Assembly: GCF_024323335.1 (NCBI RefSeq)
Contig: NC_066584.1
Span: forward strand, 269,258,344-269,322,343
DNA from: Lathyrus oleraceus
Taxonomy: Eukaryota; Streptophyta; Magnoliopsida; Fabales; Fabaceae
Direction: 5' to 3'
Length of the DNA stretch: 64,000 nt
Below, in pieces: positions 63,176-64,000 of the stretch. The notes under the pieces were generated by a model, which worked only from the letters and a program-made list of their open reading frames with translations, did no database searches and was not told where the DNA came from. A program made the translations under genes and the position numbers. How positions within the stretch are numbered: position 1 is the stretch's first letter; the number at the start of each line of letters is the position of its first letter.

Positions 63176-63478
63176 TGAACAAAAGTTTTCAAGAAAGATA
63201 AAAGACCAAGAAGAAGAAGAGAGGAAAGAAAGAAAAGTGAAAACTAAATTATAAAAATTAGGATTCAGTGAAGTCATGTTTACATCATACAAAACCCTTT
63301 ATATAAGCAACTAAAACTCAGACCCAAACTATACAAACCGACCCGATCCCAAAACGTACAAAATATAAAATACAAAATTAAGTTATTTTCGACACTACTA
63401 TATGATATATTCGACTAGCTACTTCTACACAGTCGAATGCTAATTTTCCATCAAAATATCAAATTAAAACTTCTAACA
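63176..63478 (-). repeat. 5' LTR of the minus-strand copia element (303 bp)
   Basis: On the minus strand it starts TGTTAGAAGTTTTAATTTG (plus 63478) and ends CTTTTGTTCA (plus 63176). It lies in the promoter-side block of the next BAHD copy. Confidence 0.75.
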
Positions 63479-63958
63479 ATGCACAGTCTGAATCTATTCA
63501 ATTTATAATCTTTATCTAACATCATTTTTCAGAAGAAAAAGAAAATCCGTTGAAAATGACATTTATAGATGTTTTTTAATCTTTTGCATGTTCTTTTGAT
63601 AACCAAAAATAAAAGTTTTTAAGCATGAGTCAACTCATGTTTCATTTGAGGAACATGCCAATAAATGAGTTTGAATGATAAAGAGTATGAATTGAGTAAC
63701 TCACTTCAATTTGAATTATTTTAGTGCTGATGAATGGTGGAGATTTCCTTTTCTTACGGCGTTATAGTTTATCATTTATAATAAGTGCTTAGATAAGAGA
63801 AAAAAATGAATATTTCTACATGAGATCCGGGTTATCCAATGATAAATTAAGAGTAATTTAGTCAATATAACATTTCACCTGATGATGTATTATCTTATAT
63901 ATATACACCATCTCCTCCACTTTTGCATATACCATAGCATCAAAAACCTTTTTCAATT
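63479..63958. repeat. Upstream block of the next BAHD copy, duplicate of 50716-51187
   Basis: From about 63630 the two blocks are nearly identical by eye, including the TATA run and the ATACACCATCTCCTCCACTT segment. It shows that the duplication unit includes promoter and gene. Confidence 0.85.
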
Positions 63959-64000
63959 ATGACCCAATTTTTGTTATTCACAATGAAGAGGCGTGCACCT
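63959..64000 (+). CDS. BAHD acyltransferase, start of another copy, partial
   Basis: Fourteen codons (MTQFLLFTMKRRAP) to the end of the window. All 42 bases are identical to 51188-51229, the first unit of the triplicated start. Whether this gene is intact, and whether it also has the triplication, cannot be seen. Confidence 0.85.
   Translation, partial: MTQFLLFTMKRRAP

Overview
This is repeat-dense plant nuclear DNA, most likely from a legume of the pea/vetch/lentil/clover group. The evidence is very large LTRs and 3' untranslated tandem arrays of Ogre/Tat type, many other Ty3/gypsy and Ty1/copia pieces, CACTA, Mutator-like and Helitron remnants, and AT-rich spacers. The host genes belong to one family: BAHD acyltransferases resembling benzyl-alcohol O-benzoyltransferase or hydroxylupanine-tigloyltransferase proteins. 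No prokaryotic features were seen. The species assignment is inference.

Layout. 1-4918: 3' end of an Ogre-like element (end of pol, 3' UTR with a ~144-bp tandem array, complete 3' LTR). 4919-7209: right part of a second Ogre-like LTR. 7210-13786: repeat-rich 3' UTR, polypurine tract and a 4.7-kb LTR of a third family. 14405-16162: chromovirus-like RT scrap followed by about 1.48 kb of (AAT)n that abuts a 5'-truncated BAHD pseudogene (16160-17446). 17875-19750: CACTA element with GAT target duplication. 19840-20370: copia gag scrap joined to a 3' BAHD fragment (20690-21349). 21478-29100: PMD-like and Mutator-transposase remnants, split by a 5.73-kb solo LTR (22835-28564, GATAT target duplication). 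29206-36319: copia element of the SIRE/Maximus type with both LTRs and GGAAA target duplication, but with pol collapsed by deletions.

37661-39040 is an intact BAHD gene (459 aa). 39231-50830 holds two diverged copies of a block built of a copia-gag remnant and a spacer; the first copy is broken by a copia element (40119-44986) whose 5' LTR is a long hairpin, and the second contains an element with ~450-bp inverted arms. 51188-52807 is a second uninterrupted BAHD ORF whose first 82 codons come from a 123-bp triplication of 5' UTR plus start region. 53040-59712 is a Helitron helicase pseudogene on the minus strand, disrupted by a Helitron-like segment and a solo LTR. 59713-63478 strings together the 5' end of a gypsy element, an LTR fragment and the 5' end of a reversed copia element. 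At 63959 the next BAHD copy starts and runs off the window.

Functionally the window is a tandem BAHD cluster: two uninterrupted genes, two pseudogenes and the start of a fifth copy. The copies share promoter-proximal sequence and would encode cytosolic acyl-CoA-dependent acyltransferases of specialised metabolism. The rest is nested transposable elements. Boundaries were read by eye from terminal motifs and target duplications; identities to named families come from recognised protein motifs, not from searches.
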